Notes under the pieces: model-generated
Told to the model about the DNA's origin: nothing
Seen by the model: only the letters and a program-made list of their open reading frames with translations
Database searches by the model: none
NCBI RefSeq assembly: GCF_900101855.1
Contig: NZ_FMVC01000002.1
Span: 287,328 to 351,327, forward strand
Direction: 5' to 3'
Length of the DNA: 64,000 nucleotides
Source of the DNA: Flavobacterium anhuiense
GTDB taxonomy: Bacteria > Bacteroidota > Bacteroidia > Flavobacteriales > Flavobacteriaceae
In this document: positions 9,497-18,165 of the stretch, one piece after another
How positions within the stretch are numbered: position 1 is the stretch's first letter
How the letters are laid out: the number at the start of each line of letters is the position of its first letter
Program-made: the position numbers and the translations under genes

Positions 9497-10021
9497 TTAA
9501 AAATTTGATTTAATAATGTCTTTCAGTTCTTGATCTAATTCAGGATTAGATATTTTATTTTCTTGTAAATCAAAATTCGAGCCAAATGCTGGTAATGAGA
9601 AACTTCCTTTAATTTCAGCACCATAACGAGGGAAAAGATTCTGTGCAATTCCTAAAACAGATGCGCCTCCTCGACCTCCTGGAGAAGTTGCCAATAATAA
9701 CATGGGTTTGTGTTGAAAAACGTCTTTTTCGATGCGAGAGCTCCAATCGAAAACATTTTTGAAAGCAACAGAATAATTTCCATTATTCTCTGCCATCGAA
9801 ACCACTAGAATATCAGCTCCTTTAAGTTTATTCAAGAATGCTTGTGCTACTTCATGCTGACCAATTTCTTTCTCAAGATCTACGCTGAAAACTGGCATTG
9901 CAAAATCATTAAGATCTAAAACTTCAACATCTGCATTTTCAAACAAACTAGATGCGTAGGTTGCTAAACGTTTGTTGATTGACTGCTTACTGTTACTTCC
10001 TCCAAAGGCTACTATTTTCAT
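9497..10021 (-). CDS. NAD(P)H-dependent FMN reductase (flavodoxin-like)
   Basis: A 174-residue cytosolic oxidoreductase of the NADPH-dependent FMN reductase family. The N-terminal strand and phosphate loop KIVAFGGSNSKQSINKRLA binds FMN phosphate. The middle segment LVVSMAENNGNYSVAFKN and the glycine-rich TSPGGRGGASVLG fit flavin-binding loops of the fold. It ends exactly where the transglutaminase-like gene begins. Likely roles are reduction of free flavin or quinones; the specific acceptor is unknown. Confidence 0.85.
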   Translation of the reverse strand: MKIVAFGGSNSKQSINKRLATYASSLFENADVEVLDLNDFAMPVFSVDLEKEIGQHEVAQAFLNKLKGADILVVSMAENNGNYSVAFKNVFDWSSRIEKDVFQHKPMLLLATSPGGRGGASVLGIAQNLFPRYGAEIKGSFSLPAFGSNFDLQENKISNPELDQELKDIIKSNF

Positions 10022-10051
10022 ATTTGTGGTATTTGTTGTTTTATAATTGGT

Positions 10052-10966
10052 TTAAGATTCTATTTCAAAAATCTCTTTTTGTATTTCTACAGAATAATCA
10101 TTTGGTGAAATACTTCCGCCGAAAGCTTTTGCATAGACTTTAGTAAATTCTGCTCCAAAATATAAAATAATGGCCGAATAATATACCCAAACCAAAATTA
10201 TAATTACAGAACCCGCTGCACCGTAAACGCTTGCAACAGTCGAATTTCCTAAGTATACTCCAATTGCAAATTTACCTATCATAAATAAAATCGCAGTGCT
10301 TGATGCTCCAATAAAAGCATCTTTCCACTTGATGATTCCGTCAGGTAAAGTTCGGAATATAATAGCAAAAAGCAATGTTATACTGGCAAAAACAATTACC
10401 AAATTAACCACATAAAAAAAGTAAACTGTTGTGTCTGGGAAATAGAGTTTTAAACGTGCATTTAAAACGTCGAGTGTAGCATTGACTATTAAACTGACCA
10501 GCATTAAAAATCCAACTGAAACAATCATGGAAAAAGACATCAATCTGTTTTGAATGAATTTCTTCAAACCTTTATTAGGTTTTGCGCGAAGCCCCCAAAT
10601 ATAATTGATAGAGCTCTGAATTTCTGCAAAAACCCCAGATGCCCCAATTAAAAGCATTACAATCCCAAATACGGTAACAAAGACATTACTGTCTGATAAT
10701 TGAACATTCTTGATTGCCTCCTGAATCTGTACTGCAGCATTATTTCCAACCAATCGATTTATCTGACCATATAACTGACCTGTGACTGCCTCTTCCCCAA
10801 AAAAGAAGCCACAAATGGTAATTATAATAATCAATAAAGGAGGCAACGCAAAAATGGTATAGTAAGATAATGCCGCACTTAGCTTTATGGCATTATCATC
10901 ATTGAATTCTAAAAATGTTGTTTTTAATAAATACCAAGTTTTTGAAAAGATATTATGATTTTTCAT
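10052..10966 (-). CDS. YihY/BrkB family inner-membrane protein
   Basis: A 304-residue integral membrane protein with about six hydrophobic segments. The first begins at LSAALSYYTIFALPPLLI, the characteristic N-terminal stretch of the YihY/virulence factor BrkB family. The segment GASGVFAEIQSSINYIWGL is another family hallmark. Function of the family is unsettled, and the name 'ribonuclease BN' sometimes attached to it is a historical error. A possible promoter -7 element (TAAATTTG on the minus strand) lies at 10990-10997, without a convincing -33 element. Confidence 0.88.
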   Translation of the reverse strand: MKNHNIFSKTWYLLKTTFLEFNDDNAIKLSAALSYYTIFALPPLLIIIITICGFFFGEEAVTGQLYGQINRLVGNNAAVQIQEAIKNVQLSDSNVFVTVFGIVMLLIGASGVFAEIQSSINYIWGLRAKPNKGLKKFIQNRLMSFSMIVSVGFLMLVSLIVNATLDVLNARLKLYFPDTTVYFFYVVNLVIVFASITLLFAIIFRTLPDGIIKWKDAFIGASSTAILFMIGKFAIGVYLGNSTVASVYGAAGSVIIILVWVYYSAIILYFGAEFTKVYAKAFGGSISPNDYSVEIQKEIFEIES

Positions 10967-11158
10967 TTGCTGATCTTTTGATATTCATTCAAATTTAAGC
11001 ATTAATGAAAATTCGTTACTTCTTGGATTTTCGTTGGTTTTTATATTTTTCCCATATATGATATTTAATCCCTAACGGAATAATCTCATTGAGATTTAAT
11101 ATTGGTAAGTCAAATAAACGACACTCTAACTGTCACTTAGGGGGCTTCACACCAAAAA

Positions 11159-11836
11159 TTATTTATAATGACAAAAAATCCCTTTATCGTAAACCGTCCA
11201 TAAACTTGCTTTTTGATTCGCTGCTTTTAAAGCATTATTTGCCCAAGTATTGCATGTATAAAAAAGACTGTAACTTCCTTTGGCTTCATAAAAAGCATCT
11301 TTTTTCCCGTAGCTGTGACCTTCAATCCATTGTGGATGAATTGGATCACTAAAACTATTGGAAATATAATTGACTAAGTTTTGATAATTTTCTTTTGACA
11401 CCAAAATACGTTTGCAGTCATCGCCTTCTCTTAAGTTTTTAAAAAATGTTGCATGCACAGCAGACGAACTGATTCCAAATGCGGCTTTGAACGCTGTACT
11501 TGCTTTTAAATCTGACCATTCTGGCGTTTCCAAATAAAAACCTTTATCTCCCCAGCCAAAAGCAATATAATTCATCACCGAATCTTTTGATTGCGTCTGA
11601 TTGAATTGAATTTCGTTTCTCCAATCTTTTATTTCATTTTTTACGGGAACTACAATATCGGTATGAACTCCATTTGAAAGAATGTAAATTGGAATTGCGT
11701 CTTGTTCTTCGACTTTTGCGATATCTGAATTGACTGTAATTTTAGAAATAATCAAAACAGAAGAAATATAAAGGGCAAGAAAACTAAAGATTCCGAAAAG
11801 CGTCCAGCCCAGAATTTTGAATGATTTTTTTAGCAT
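11159..11836 (-). CDS. DUF2459 (TIGR02117) family membrane-anchored protein
   Basis: A 225-residue protein with one N-terminal transmembrane helix (about 9-30) and an extracytoplasmic domain. The motifs SNGVHTDIVVPV and AFGWGDKGFYLETPEW are typical of DUF2459, as is the C-terminal YTCNTWANNALKAAN. The conserved His and Cys in these motifs resemble a papain-like catalytic arrangement, but no activity is established that I know of. It is transcribed away from ychF, with a repeat-rich gap between them. Confidence 0.8.
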   Translation of the reverse strand: MLKKSFKILGWTLFGIFSFLALYISSVLIISKITVNSDIAKVEEQDAIPIYILSNGVHTDIVVPVKNEIKDWRNEIQFNQTQSKDSVMNYIAFGWGDKGFYLETPEWSDLKASTAFKAAFGISSSAVHATFFKNLREGDDCKRILVSKENYQNLVNYISNSFSDPIHPQWIEGHSYGKKDAFYEAKGSYSLFYTCNTWANNALKAANQKASLWTVYDKGIFCHYK

Positions 11837-11940
11837 TTTAATTGGTTGATTTTAGATTAGTAATTGGTTATTTTTTCTGTAACCAATTTTTGAGCCAAAA
11901 AATTTACTTGCTAAAAATAGCACGCGGATTTTACTGATTC

Positions 11941-11954
11941 GCTTTCGCGAAAGC
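11941..11954. repeat. Short palindrome GCTTTCGCGAAAGC
   Basis: A perfect 14-bp palindrome in the gap between the DUF2459 gene and ychF, directly next to the larger inverted repeat at 11984-12087. It may be part of the same composite repeat. Confidence 0.6.
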
Positions 11955-11983
11955 GCGGATTTAAACGGATTATCATTCTTGTT

Positions 11984-12087
11984 TTTGTCATCCTGAGGAA
12001 CGAAGGATCACACTAGAATTTCCACAATCCAAATCGCCAATCTTTGTAGAGTTTCGTGTGTGATCCTTCGTTCCTCAGGATGACAAA
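11984..12087. repeat. Intergenic inverted repeat, 30-bp perfect arms
   Basis: Arms 11984-12013 and 12058-12087 are exact reverse complements containing cctgaggaacgaaggatc, around a 44-base spacer. With the small palindrome and the ychF terminator it fills the 348-base gap 11837-12184, in which I see no gene. The word belongs to a dispersed repeat class also seen at 16212-16237 and 26152-26229 and inside the coding sequence at 18416-18439. There is no transposase nearby. Confidence 0.85.
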
Positions 12088-12115
12088 CTTTGTGATTATT
12101 CATTTTAAGCATAAA

Positions 12116-12143
12116 AAAACTGCTGAATCTCTCCAGCAGTTTT
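12116..12143 (-). terminator. ychF terminator
   Basis: Ten-base arms (12116-12125 and 12134-12143, aaaactgctg and its complement) with an 8-base loop. On the minus strand the stem is followed by a T-run. It lies 42 bases past the ychF stop. Confidence 0.8.
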
Positions 12144-12184
12144 AGTCTTTATTCTTTGTTCTTCTTCTATTTTTTATAAAAAGA

Positions 12185-13279
12185 CTAAACGTTAAAACGG
12201 AAATGCATTACATCACCATCTTTCACGATATATTCTTTTCCTTCCACTCTGAATTTTCCAGCTTCTTTTGCTTTTGCTTCAGAACCGTAGTGAACGTAAT
12301 CGTCATATGAAATTACCTCTGCACGGATAAATCCTTTTTCGAAATCAGTGTGGATAACTCCAGCTGCTTGTGGTGCAGTTGCTCCAATTGGAATAGTCCA
12401 AGCGCGAACTTCTTTTACACCAGCTGTAAAGTAAGTTTGCTGTTTTAATAATTTATAAGCTGCACGAATTAAAACTGAAGCTCCTGGCTCTTCTAATCCC
12501 ATATCTTCAAGAAACACCTGACGCTCTTCGTAGCTTTCCAATTCTGTGATATCAGCCTCTGCTCCTACTGAAAGCACAATTACTTCAGCATCTTCATCTT
12601 TTACTAATTCACGAACTTGATCCACATATTTATTTCCGTTTACTGCAGAACTTTCATCAACATTACAAACGTATAAAACTGGTTTTGCAGTTATCAATTG
12701 AAAACTTTCCAATAAAACTTCTTCGTCATTATTTTGAGGAACAATTGTTCTAGCAGATTTCGCTTGCAAAAGAGCTTCTCTAATTCTGTTTAGCAAAGCT
12801 TCTTCTGCCTGAGCTTCTTTATTTCCTGTTTTTGCAGCACGTTTTACTTTCTCCAAACGTTTTTCGATTGTTTCTAAATCTTTTAACTGCAATTCGATAT
12901 CAATCGTTTCTTTGTCACGAATTGGGTTTACGTTTCCGTCAACGTGTACAATATTATCATTGTCAAAACAACGCAAAACGTGAATGATAGCATTACACTC
13001 TCTAATGTTTCCTAAAAACTGGTTTCCAAGGCCTTCACCTTTACTCGCACCTTTCACTAAACCTGCAATATCAACGATATCAACAGTTGCCATTTGAACG
13101 CGCTCTGGTTTAACCAATTCCTCTAATTTGTTGATTCTTGGATCTGGAACGTTTACAACACCAATATTAGGTTCGATTGTACAAAACGGAAAGTTCGCAC
13201 TCTGCGCTTTTGCATTAGATAAACAATTAAATAATGTTGATTTTCCAACATTTGGCAATCCTACAATTCCTGCTTTCAT
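12185..13279 (-). CDS. ychF: Redox-regulated ATPase YchF (OLA1 family)
   Basis: A 364-residue TRAFAC-class P-loop ATPase that associates with ribosomes. The P-loop is GLPNVGKSTLFN at the very N-terminus, and G3 is DIAGLVKGASKGEGLGN. The G4-like motif is CNVDE in place of NKxD, the feature that lets YchF prefer ATP to GTP. A coiled-coil stretch (about 130-200) and a C-terminal TGS domain (about 280-364, including the GATAPQAAGVIHTDFEKGF segment) complete the usual architecture. Length matches E. coli YchF (363). It is divergent from the TonB-dependent receptor gene. Confidence 0.95.
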   Translation of the reverse strand: MKAGIVGLPNVGKSTLFNCLSNAKAQSANFPFCTIEPNIGVVNVPDPRINKLEELVKPERVQMATVDIVDIAGLVKGASKGEGLGNQFLGNIRECNAIIHVLRCFDNDNIVHVDGNVNPIRDKETIDIELQLKDLETIEKRLEKVKRAAKTGNKEAQAEEALLNRIREALLQAKSARTIVPQNNDEEVLLESFQLITAKPVLYVCNVDESSAVNGNKYVDQVRELVKDEDAEVIVLSVGAEADITELESYEERQVFLEDMGLEEPGASVLIRAAYKLLKQQTYFTAGVKEVRAWTIPIGATAPQAAGVIHTDFEKGFIRAEVISYDDYVHYGSEAKAKEAGKFRVEGKEYIVKDGDVMHFRFNV

Positions 13280-13573
13280 CTGTTTGTTTCTATTTATTTT
13301 GTTCAGTCTTCTATTCTAGACCTCAAACACTAAACATTGTTTTTTAGTGCGTTATGATTTTATCTGTTTTTCTGATTTCTGCCAAAATGATATTTTTTGG
13401 CATTAAAATTTTGCAAATATAAGATTTAATAGCTCTTGCGCGAAGTAAAAATGTTCAATAATATAATTTTAGACATAAGCAATGAAATTTTTAAACATTT
13501 TATTAATATTTTGTTAAAAAAGATTACTTTTATAAAACTGATTAACAAAAAACAAACCAAAAAACCACTTACC

Positions 13574-16207
13574 ATGAAAAAGATTGCATTATTGTTATTT
13601 CTGCTGAATTCAGCATTTCTCTTTGCACAAAAAGAGGTCTCGGGTCTTGTAAAAGATAAATCGGGAAATCCGCTTCCTGGCGTTAATATTGTTGAAAAAG
13701 GAACTTCAAATGGAGTTTCTACTGATTTTGAGGGTAGCTTTAGAATAAAAGTAAAAGAAGGTGCAACTTTAGTTTTTAGTTATGTCGGTTTTACAACAGT
13801 TGAAAAAATAGCTTCTGGAGATAAAATAAACATTGTCTTAAGCGAAAACGATGGCCAAGTTTTGAATGACGTTGTTGTCGTGGGTTCTCGAAATGCAAAA
13901 CGAACGGTTGTAAATTCGGCCGTTCCTATTGATGTAATCAATGTCAAAGATGTTACTACTCAAAGCGGAAAAATTGAAATTAATCAGCTTTTACAATATG
14001 TAGCTCCTTCATTTAATGCAAATAAACAATCTGGTTCTGATGGTGCCGACCACGTTGATCCTGCTTCTTTAAGAGGTATGGGACCAGATCAGACTTTGGT
14101 TTTGATTAATGGAAAAAGAAGACATCAATCGTCTCTAATCAATTTATTTGGAACACGCGGGCGTGGTAATACAGGAACAGATTTGAATGCAATTCCTGCC
14201 GCATCTATCAAAAGAATTGAGATTTTGAGAGACGGTGCTTCTGCACAATATGGTTCTGATGCGATTGCAGGGGTTATTAATATTGTGACAAATGACAACG
14301 TTGACGAATTAACAGGTTCAGTTACCTACGGCGTTTTTAACACACATGCCAAAGGCGAATTCTTGCCAGGAACTCCAAATACAAAAGGATTTAGATTGGA
14401 TCAAAATGGAAATGGGAATTCGTACGGAAAAGATCAGGACTTTGACGGAGGTTCTGTAAGAGTGGCAGCTAATTACGGAACAGGAATTGGAAGCAAAGGC
14501 GGTTATGTAAATGTTACGGGAGAATTTTTAAGTAAAAACAAAACTCTTAGACCTGCTTACGATTTTAGAAAAGGGTTTGGCGATGCTGAAATGACAGGTG
14601 TTAACCTGTTCGCCAATTTAGCAATTCCTATTTCTGATAAAACCGAATTTTATGCTTTTGGAGGAAGCAATTTTAGAGATACCGACGCTTATGCTTTTAC
14701 CAGAAATGACGGAGAAAGAGTTGTCGAATCTGTTTATCCAGGAGGTTATACTCCAAGAATTACTTCTAAAATTAATGATAATTCTATCGCAGCGGGAATT
14801 AGAACCGAATCTTCTGGTGGATGGAAATTTGATTTGAGCAATACTTTTGGTAAAAACAAATTCCAATACGATATTAAAGGAACTATAAATGCTTCTCTTG
14901 AAGAAAAATCTCCTCATGAATTTGACGCTGGAGGACACAGCTTACTTCAAAACACTACAAATTTTGATATTTCTAAAAACTACGAAAGTGTTTTAAGCGG
15001 TTTAAATATTGCTTTTGGAGCAGAATTTAGAGTGGAGCAATTTGAAATTTTTGCTGGCGAAGAAGGTTCATACGCGACTTATGATACAGATGGAAAACCT
15101 ATTACAGATCCGACAACGCAAAGCGCACCAATTGATCCCGTAACTGGGGAACCAAGACCTGGAGGCTCTCAAGGTTTCCCAGGATACAGTCCTGCAAACG
15201 AAGTCAATAAAGACAGAACCAATTTTTCTCTCTATACTGATGCCGAATTGGATGTTACCGAAGCTTGGATGGTAAGCGGAGCTTTACGTTTTGAAAATTA
15301 CAGTGATTTCGGAAGTACATTAAATGGAAAACTAGCATCAAGACTTAAAATCACAGACCATATCAACGCTAGAGGATCGATAAGTACAGGTTTCCGCGCT
15401 CCTTCTTTAGCTCAAATTTATTATAATTTACGTTTTACCAACTTTAATGCAAGCGGGGCAACAGAAGTTTTATTGGCTCCAAACGATAGCCCAGTTACAA
15501 GAGCATTTGGAATTGAGAAATTAAATGAAGAAAAAGCGGTAAATGCTTCATTAGGATTTACTGCGTCTTTCGGTGATTTTACAGCTACCATTGACGGATA
15601 TTACATTCAAGTAAAAGACCGTATTGTTTTGACAGGATATTTTGATGCCAGTTCTTTAAATCTAGGTGTTTCTGAAGCTCAATTTTTTGCGAATGGAGTG
15701 GACACAAGCACGCATGGTTTGGATTTGGTTTTCTCTTGGAAAAAGACATTTGATTTCGGTCAGTTTGGTGCAACTTTAGTTGGAAACATCAACGATATGA
15801 AAATTGACAAAGTAAAAAACGGAACTCTTGACGAAGCTATTTTCTTCGGAAAACGCGAAAAAGCATTTTTATTAGCTTCGGCTCCAGACAATAAATTTGG
15901 TTTAAACCTTACTTACGCAAAAAACAAATTTGATGCTGGTTTAGCTTTTACTCGTTTCAGCAAAGTAGTTCTGGTTGATTATGCAGACGAAGATGATGTT
16001 TACAACCCAAGATTGATTACCGATTTAACTGTTGGATATCAGTTCACTAAAAGCTTAAAACTGACTTTAGGAAGCAACAACTTATTTAATGTATATCCAA
16101 CCAAACAAGACGAACAAGGAAATACAGAGGCAGGAGGTTATTGGGACGCTGTACAAATGGGCTTCAGCGGAGCTTATTACTACGCAAGGCTTGGTTTTAA
16201 TTTTTAA
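13574..16207 (+). CDS. TonB-dependent outer-membrane receptor with carboxypeptidase-regulatory-like domain
   Basis: An 877-residue receptor. ATG at 13574 is chosen because it opens a signal peptide (MKKIALLLFLLNSAFLFAQ); 46 codons upstream in the same frame are not signal-like. After the signal, residues about 20-95 form a carboxypeptidase-D regulatory-like domain (SGLVKDKSGNPLPGVNIVEK). A plug domain follows (about 105-230, with LRGMGPDQTLVLINGKRRH and EILRDGASAQYGSDAIAG), then a long beta-barrel that ends in an aromatic residue (LGFNF). No SusD partner lies beside it, so it is more likely a stand-alone importer than a polysaccharide-utilization SusC. Its substrate is unknown. Confidence 0.92.
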   Translation: MKKIALLLFLLNSAFLFAQKEVSGLVKDKSGNPLPGVNIVEKGTSNGVSTDFEGSFRIKVKEGATLVFSYVGFTTVEKIASGDKINIVLSENDGQVLNDVVVVGSRNAKRTVVNSAVPIDVINVKDVTTQSGKIEINQLLQYVAPSFNANKQSGSDGADHVDPASLRGMGPDQTLVLINGKRRHQSSLINLFGTRGRGNTGTDLNAIPAASIKRIEILRDGASAQYGSDAIAGVINIVTNDNVDELTGSVTYGVFNTHAKGEFLPGTPNTKGFRLDQNGNGNSYGKDQDFDGGSVRVAANYGTGIGSKGGYVNVTGEFLSKNKTLRPAYDFRKGFGDAEMTGVNLFANLAIPISDKTEFYAFGGSNFRDTDAYAFTRNDGERVVESVYPGGYTPRITSKINDNSIAAGIRTESSGGWKFDLSNTFGKNKFQYDIKGTINASLEEKSPHEFDAGGHSLLQNTTNFDISKNYESVLSGLNIAFGAEFRVEQFEIFAGEEGSYATYDTDGKPITDPTTQSAPIDPVTGEPRPGGSQGFPGYSPANEVNKDRTNFSLYTDAELDVTEAWMVSGALRFENYSDFGSTLNGKLASRLKITDHINARGSISTGFRAPSLAQIYYNLRFTNFNASGATEVLLAPNDSPVTRAFGIEKLNEEKAVNASLGFTASFGDFTATIDGYYIQVKDRIVLTGYFDASSLNLGVSEAQFFANGVDTSTHGLDLVFSWKKTFDFGQFGATLVGNINDMKIDKVKNGTLDEAIFFGKREKAFLLASAPDNKFGLNLTYAKNKFDAGLAFTRFSKVVLVDYADEDDVYNPRLITDLTVGYQFTKSLKLTLGSNNLFNVYPTKQDEQGNTEAGGYWDAVQMGFSGAYYYARLGFNF

Positions 16208-16211
16208 GAAA

Positions 16212-16237
16212 GGGCTTCGACTCTGCCCAGTCTGACC
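16212..16237. repeat. Short copy of the dispersed CTTCGACT-type repeat
   Basis: The stretch gggcttcgactctgcccag and the following tctgacc resemble, in the opposite orientation, the left arm of the element at 26152-26229. It sits directly after the receptor stop codon. Confidence 0.55.
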
Positions 16238-16242
16238 AAACA

Positions 16243-16273
16243 AAAAATCCTGAGCGTTATGTTCAGGATTTTT
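16243..16273. terminator. Bidirectional terminator between convergent genes
   Basis: Eleven-base perfect arms (16243-16253 and 16263-16273, aaaaatcctga and its complement) with a 9-base loop, flanked by A and T runs. It serves the TonB-dependent receptor and the minus-strand gene ending at 16289. Confidence 0.8.
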
Positions 16274-16288
16274 CATTTCTATTTATAA

Positions 16289-17458
16289 TTACAATTTAAA
16301 CTCTAATGATGCGATGATTGCTTTTTCTTCGTCGGTTGCTGTAAATCCTGAAATATCCCAATAATTGGTCAAGATTTTGTTTTTTTTATTGAAAAGTGAT
16401 TTTTCTTTAAAGACATCACTGTCGTTATAGGTGAAATTTTGTTTATTGAAACCTGTTGTTACAAAACTATTTCTTATCTGGACATTTTTAGTTTTATCCT
16501 TTAAAACAATATCATAACCAATTTCTTCATTCGAACTCAATACATAATAATCTGTTCCATCCCATCTATAATTTACTTTTACAAATGATTTTGTTAAGTT
16601 TTTTTCGCCTTCTTTTGTCTTTTCTTCCACTTTATCAAGAGTTGCAGGCGTAGTTGAAATCGTAAATTCTACAATAATCTTTTTCAAAGGATCATAAATG
16701 ATTTCAAAATTATCAATTGCTTCTTTGGCCTTGTCCAACGGAACAACTGACATTACGTAGTAATCTTTGTTTTTCGAATGTCCTTTTATTGTAAAATCGT
16801 ATGCTTTTTTTGACTTTGAATCTAATAATGGATCAAAATATTTAAAATTCGAATAATTCTCCATTATATTATTAAGGTTATAGCCCTTTAAATCAGCACT
16901 CACATCTGCTTCTAATAATCCGTAGGAGCGATTTTGTTCAACCAATAAAGTGGTTGCATTATTATTTTTATCAAATTGAAAATTTACCAATCCATCATTA
17001 TAGTAGGTATACTGATTGTCAAGCATAAAAAACTCTCTAACATATACTTTCTGTCTATGAGAGATACTTATTTTCTTTATAGAATTATTAACCAATTTCT
17101 GCAGTATTTTTTCAGGAGATTCCTTAGACAAAACTACTTCATCTAATTTATTGTTTTTACTCTTTAAATAAATAACAAATTTTTGCTCTCCATTTAAAGA
17201 AGTCCAGCGTACAGTCAAATCTTCATAATTAGTTTCAGAAACCTGAACATTAGATCCACCGGTCAGCATAAAAGTAACTTTTCCTTCTTCATTGCTCAAT
17301 AAAATCTGTTGGGTTTTCATTATTTTAACCGTAGCGTTTTGTATTGGCTCCAAAGTTTCTATATCCTTAACAATAATAGAATATTCCTCCTTTTGTGCAA
17401 AAACGCTTACGCAATTGAGCAAAACAACAAATAAAAGTAGCAATCTCTTCATAGGCAT
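16289..17458 (-). CDS. Secreted protein with carboxypeptidase-regulatory-like N-terminal domain
   Basis: A 389-residue exported protein with a signal peptide (about 1-22, ending SVFAQ). A carboxypeptidase-like beta-sandwich follows (about 24-100, IIVKDIETLEPIQNATVKI). The larger C-terminal region (about 110-389) lacks motifs I can name. It contains YVREFFMLDNQYTYYNDGLVNFQF and ends with a predicted beta strand (ASLEFKL). Similar proteins are common in Bacteroidota as periplasmic or outer-membrane-associated proteins of unknown role. MPMKR offers two starts, 17458 and 17452; either keeps the signal peptide. Confidence 0.7.
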   Translation of the reverse strand: MPMKRLLLLFVVLLNCVSVFAQKEEYSIIVKDIETLEPIQNATVKIMKTQQILLSNEEGKVTFMLTGGSNVQVSETNYEDLTVRWTSLNGEQKFVIYLKSKNNKLDEVVLSKESPEKILQKLVNNSIKKISISHRQKVYVREFFMLDNQYTYYNDGLVNFQFDKNNNATTLLVEQNRSYGLLEADVSADLKGYNLNNIMENYSNFKYFDPLLDSKSKKAYDFTIKGHSKNKDYYVMSVVPLDKAKEAIDNFEIIYDPLKKIIVEFTISTTPATLDKVEEKTKEGEKNLTKSFVKVNYRWDGTDYYVLSSNEEIGYDIVLKDKTKNVQIRNSFVTTGFNKQNFTYNDSDVFKEKSLFNKKNKILTNYWDISGFTATDEEKAIIASLEFKL

Positions 17459-17575
17459 TGTTATTTTTTCAACTAAAGTATTATTTTTTTAACAATTAAC
17501 CAATAGTCTAAAAATAAAACATTCACTATCAAGAAACTGACTTTTTAAAATACCTGAAATCAGGGTAAAAAAAAA

Positions 17576-17597
17576 TCCTGAACCAAAAGGTTCAGGA
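17576..17597 (-). terminator. Ferredoxin gene terminator
   Basis: Nine-base perfect arms (tcctgaacc at 17576-17584 and its complement at 17589-17597) with a 4-base loop. On the minus strand the stem is followed by a run of T, 25 bases past the ferredoxin stop. Confidence 0.8.
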
Positions 17598-17621
17598 CTA
17601 TATTTTAAATACAAAGAAAAA

Positions 17622-17972
17622 TTATTCAGCATGCAAAAATGCTTGTCTCTGCAATAAAGTTTCTTCGTCTTCAACATGATTATCATCAGGAACGCAACAG
17701 TCAACAGGACAAACAGCAGCACATTGCGGCTCATCGTGAAAACCTTTACATTCTGTACATTTTCCTGGTACTATATAATAGATTTCGTCAGAAATTGGAG
17801 TCTGCGCATCATCTGCGTCAACTTCAGTTCCGTCAGGTAATACAATTTTTCCAGAAAGACTTGTTCCGTCTTTATATCTCCAATCATCTGCTCCTTCATA
17901 TATTGCTGTATTTGGGCACTCTGGTTCGCAAGCCCCACAATTGATGCATTCGTCAGTTATAATAATTGCCAT
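17622..17972 (-). CDS. Dicluster 4Fe-4S ferredoxin
   Basis: A 116-residue electron carrier with two cysteine sets. The first is C9-x2-C12-x2-C15-x3-C19-P and the second is C72-x2-C75-x8-C84-x3-C88-P, followed by Cys92-Cys93. The 8-residue spacing in the second set and the acidic insert between the sets match the 2[4Fe-4S] Alvin-type/YfhL-like ferredoxins. It is divergently transcribed from the acyl-CoA reductase gene, and could donate electrons to an unlinked enzyme. The cluster type is clear; the partner is not known. Confidence 0.9.
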   Translation of the reverse strand: MAIIITDECINCGACEPECPNTAIYEGADDWRYKDGTSLSGKIVLPDGTEVDADDAQTPISDEIYYIVPGKCTECKGFHDEPQCAAVCPVDCCVPDDNHVEDEETLLQRQAFLHAE

Positions 17973-18096
17973 CTTTTTTAGTCTTAAAGTTTAAAAGTCA
18001 CAAAGTATAAAGCCATAAAATCTGTCATAAAGTTTGAAAGTATTTAAAGTAAAAATATTAAAGTCTTTTCAACTTAGGACTTTCGACTTTCCACTT

Positions 18097-18127
18097 TTGT
18101 CTTTCGACTTAATTATGCTTATTTTTG
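18097..18127 (+). promoter_or_regulatory. Bacteroidota-type promoter for acyl-CoA reductase-serC-serA
   Basis: TTG at 18097-18099, a 20-base spacer and TATTTTTG at 18120-18127 match the Flavobacterium consensus TTG-N17-23-TAnnTTTG. It lies 38 bases upstream of the ATG at 18166. Confidence 0.6.
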
Positions 18128-18165
18128 TGCAAAATTACAATCAAAACAATTCATAAACAAACATT

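Noticed and set aside
11089..11352. 87-codon plus-strand frame overlapping the end of the DUF2459 gene
   Set aside because: It runs antisense to conserved DUF2459 residues for most of its length, and the residues are not protein-like.
13436..13573. 46 extra N-terminal codons of the TonB-dependent receptor
   Set aside because: They precede a complete signal peptide that starts at 13574 and have AT-rich leader character.
17489..17734. 81-codon minus-strand frame over the ferredoxin terminator
   Set aside because: It overlaps the ferredoxin gene in another frame and crosses its terminator hairpin.
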